DNA of 64,000 nucleotides from the NCBI RefSeq assembly GCF_034702125.1, contig NC_085878.1:22301002-22365001 (forward strand), read 5' to 3'. Positions 62,521-64,000 of this stretch are shown one piece after another (the stretch's first letter is position 1; the number at the start of each line of letters is the position of its first letter). Below the pieces are notes generated by a model, which was given only the letters and a program-made list of their open reading frames with translations, searched no databases and was not told the DNA's origin. Source of the DNA: Engraulis encrasicolus (Eukaryota; Chordata; Actinopteri; Clupeiformes; Engraulidae). The position numbers and the translations under genes were made by a program.

Positions 62521-64000
<1,480 letters not shown>

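Overview
This window is vertebrate nuclear DNA, almost certainly from a ray-finned (teleost-like) fish. The only host gene I can support is a + strand, multi-exon orthologue of LUZP2 (leucine zipper protein 2), a secreted coiled-coil protein. Ten internal coding exons lie between 24464 and 62520. They all have matching phases, and their joined product of about 293 residues follows vertebrate LUZP2 through the coiled coil. The first coding exon (signal peptide) and the C-terminal last exon are not found here. They should lie upstream of 1 and downstream of 64000, so about 98% of the window is intron. The fish assignment rests on the intron sizes, the very dense (CA)n, (GA)n and tetranucleotide microsatellites, and the mix of hAT-type MITEs, a Tc1-like element, a tRNA-derived SINE and an L2-like LINE remnant.

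Layout. 1-24463 is read as the 3' part of intron 1. It carries microsatellites, small MITEs and one outstanding object: a 10,390-bp inverted-repeat (foldback) element at 9185-19574, bounded by a perfect 8-bp direct repeat AAAGAATA. Its arms are about 3 kb each. They hold 115-bp subterminal tandem repeats (15 palindrome copies on the left, 11 on the right), further ~155-bp repeats near the tips, and a ~3.9-kb unique centre that was itself invaded by another hAT-like element. A 430-bp MITE sits in the left arm only, with its own 8-bp TSD, so the right arm preserves the empty site.

24464-62520 holds luzp2 exons 2 to 11 (numbered by homology). Intron 2 has a Tc1-like element with an adjoining MITE. 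Intron 3 has a 1.36-kb hAT-type element, a second MITE and a SINE. Introns 4, 7, 9 and 10 have satellites, a LINE remnant and a large hairpin. Intron 6 appears to use a GC-AG splice pair. Exons 5, 6 and 7 are each exactly 63 nt, that is three coiled-coil heptads. One minus-strand exon-like open segment (50450-50616) inside intron 7 is unexplained. 62521-64000 is the start of intron 11.

The strongest candidate for something undescribed is the 10.4-kb foldback element. I see no transposase in it. Its 8-bp TSD, GGTAACAC termini and long subterminal arrays would fit a non-autonomous member of a superfamily with 8-bp duplications (hAT, P, Merlin or Kyakuja/Dileera/Zisupton), but which one I cannot tell from the sequence alone.
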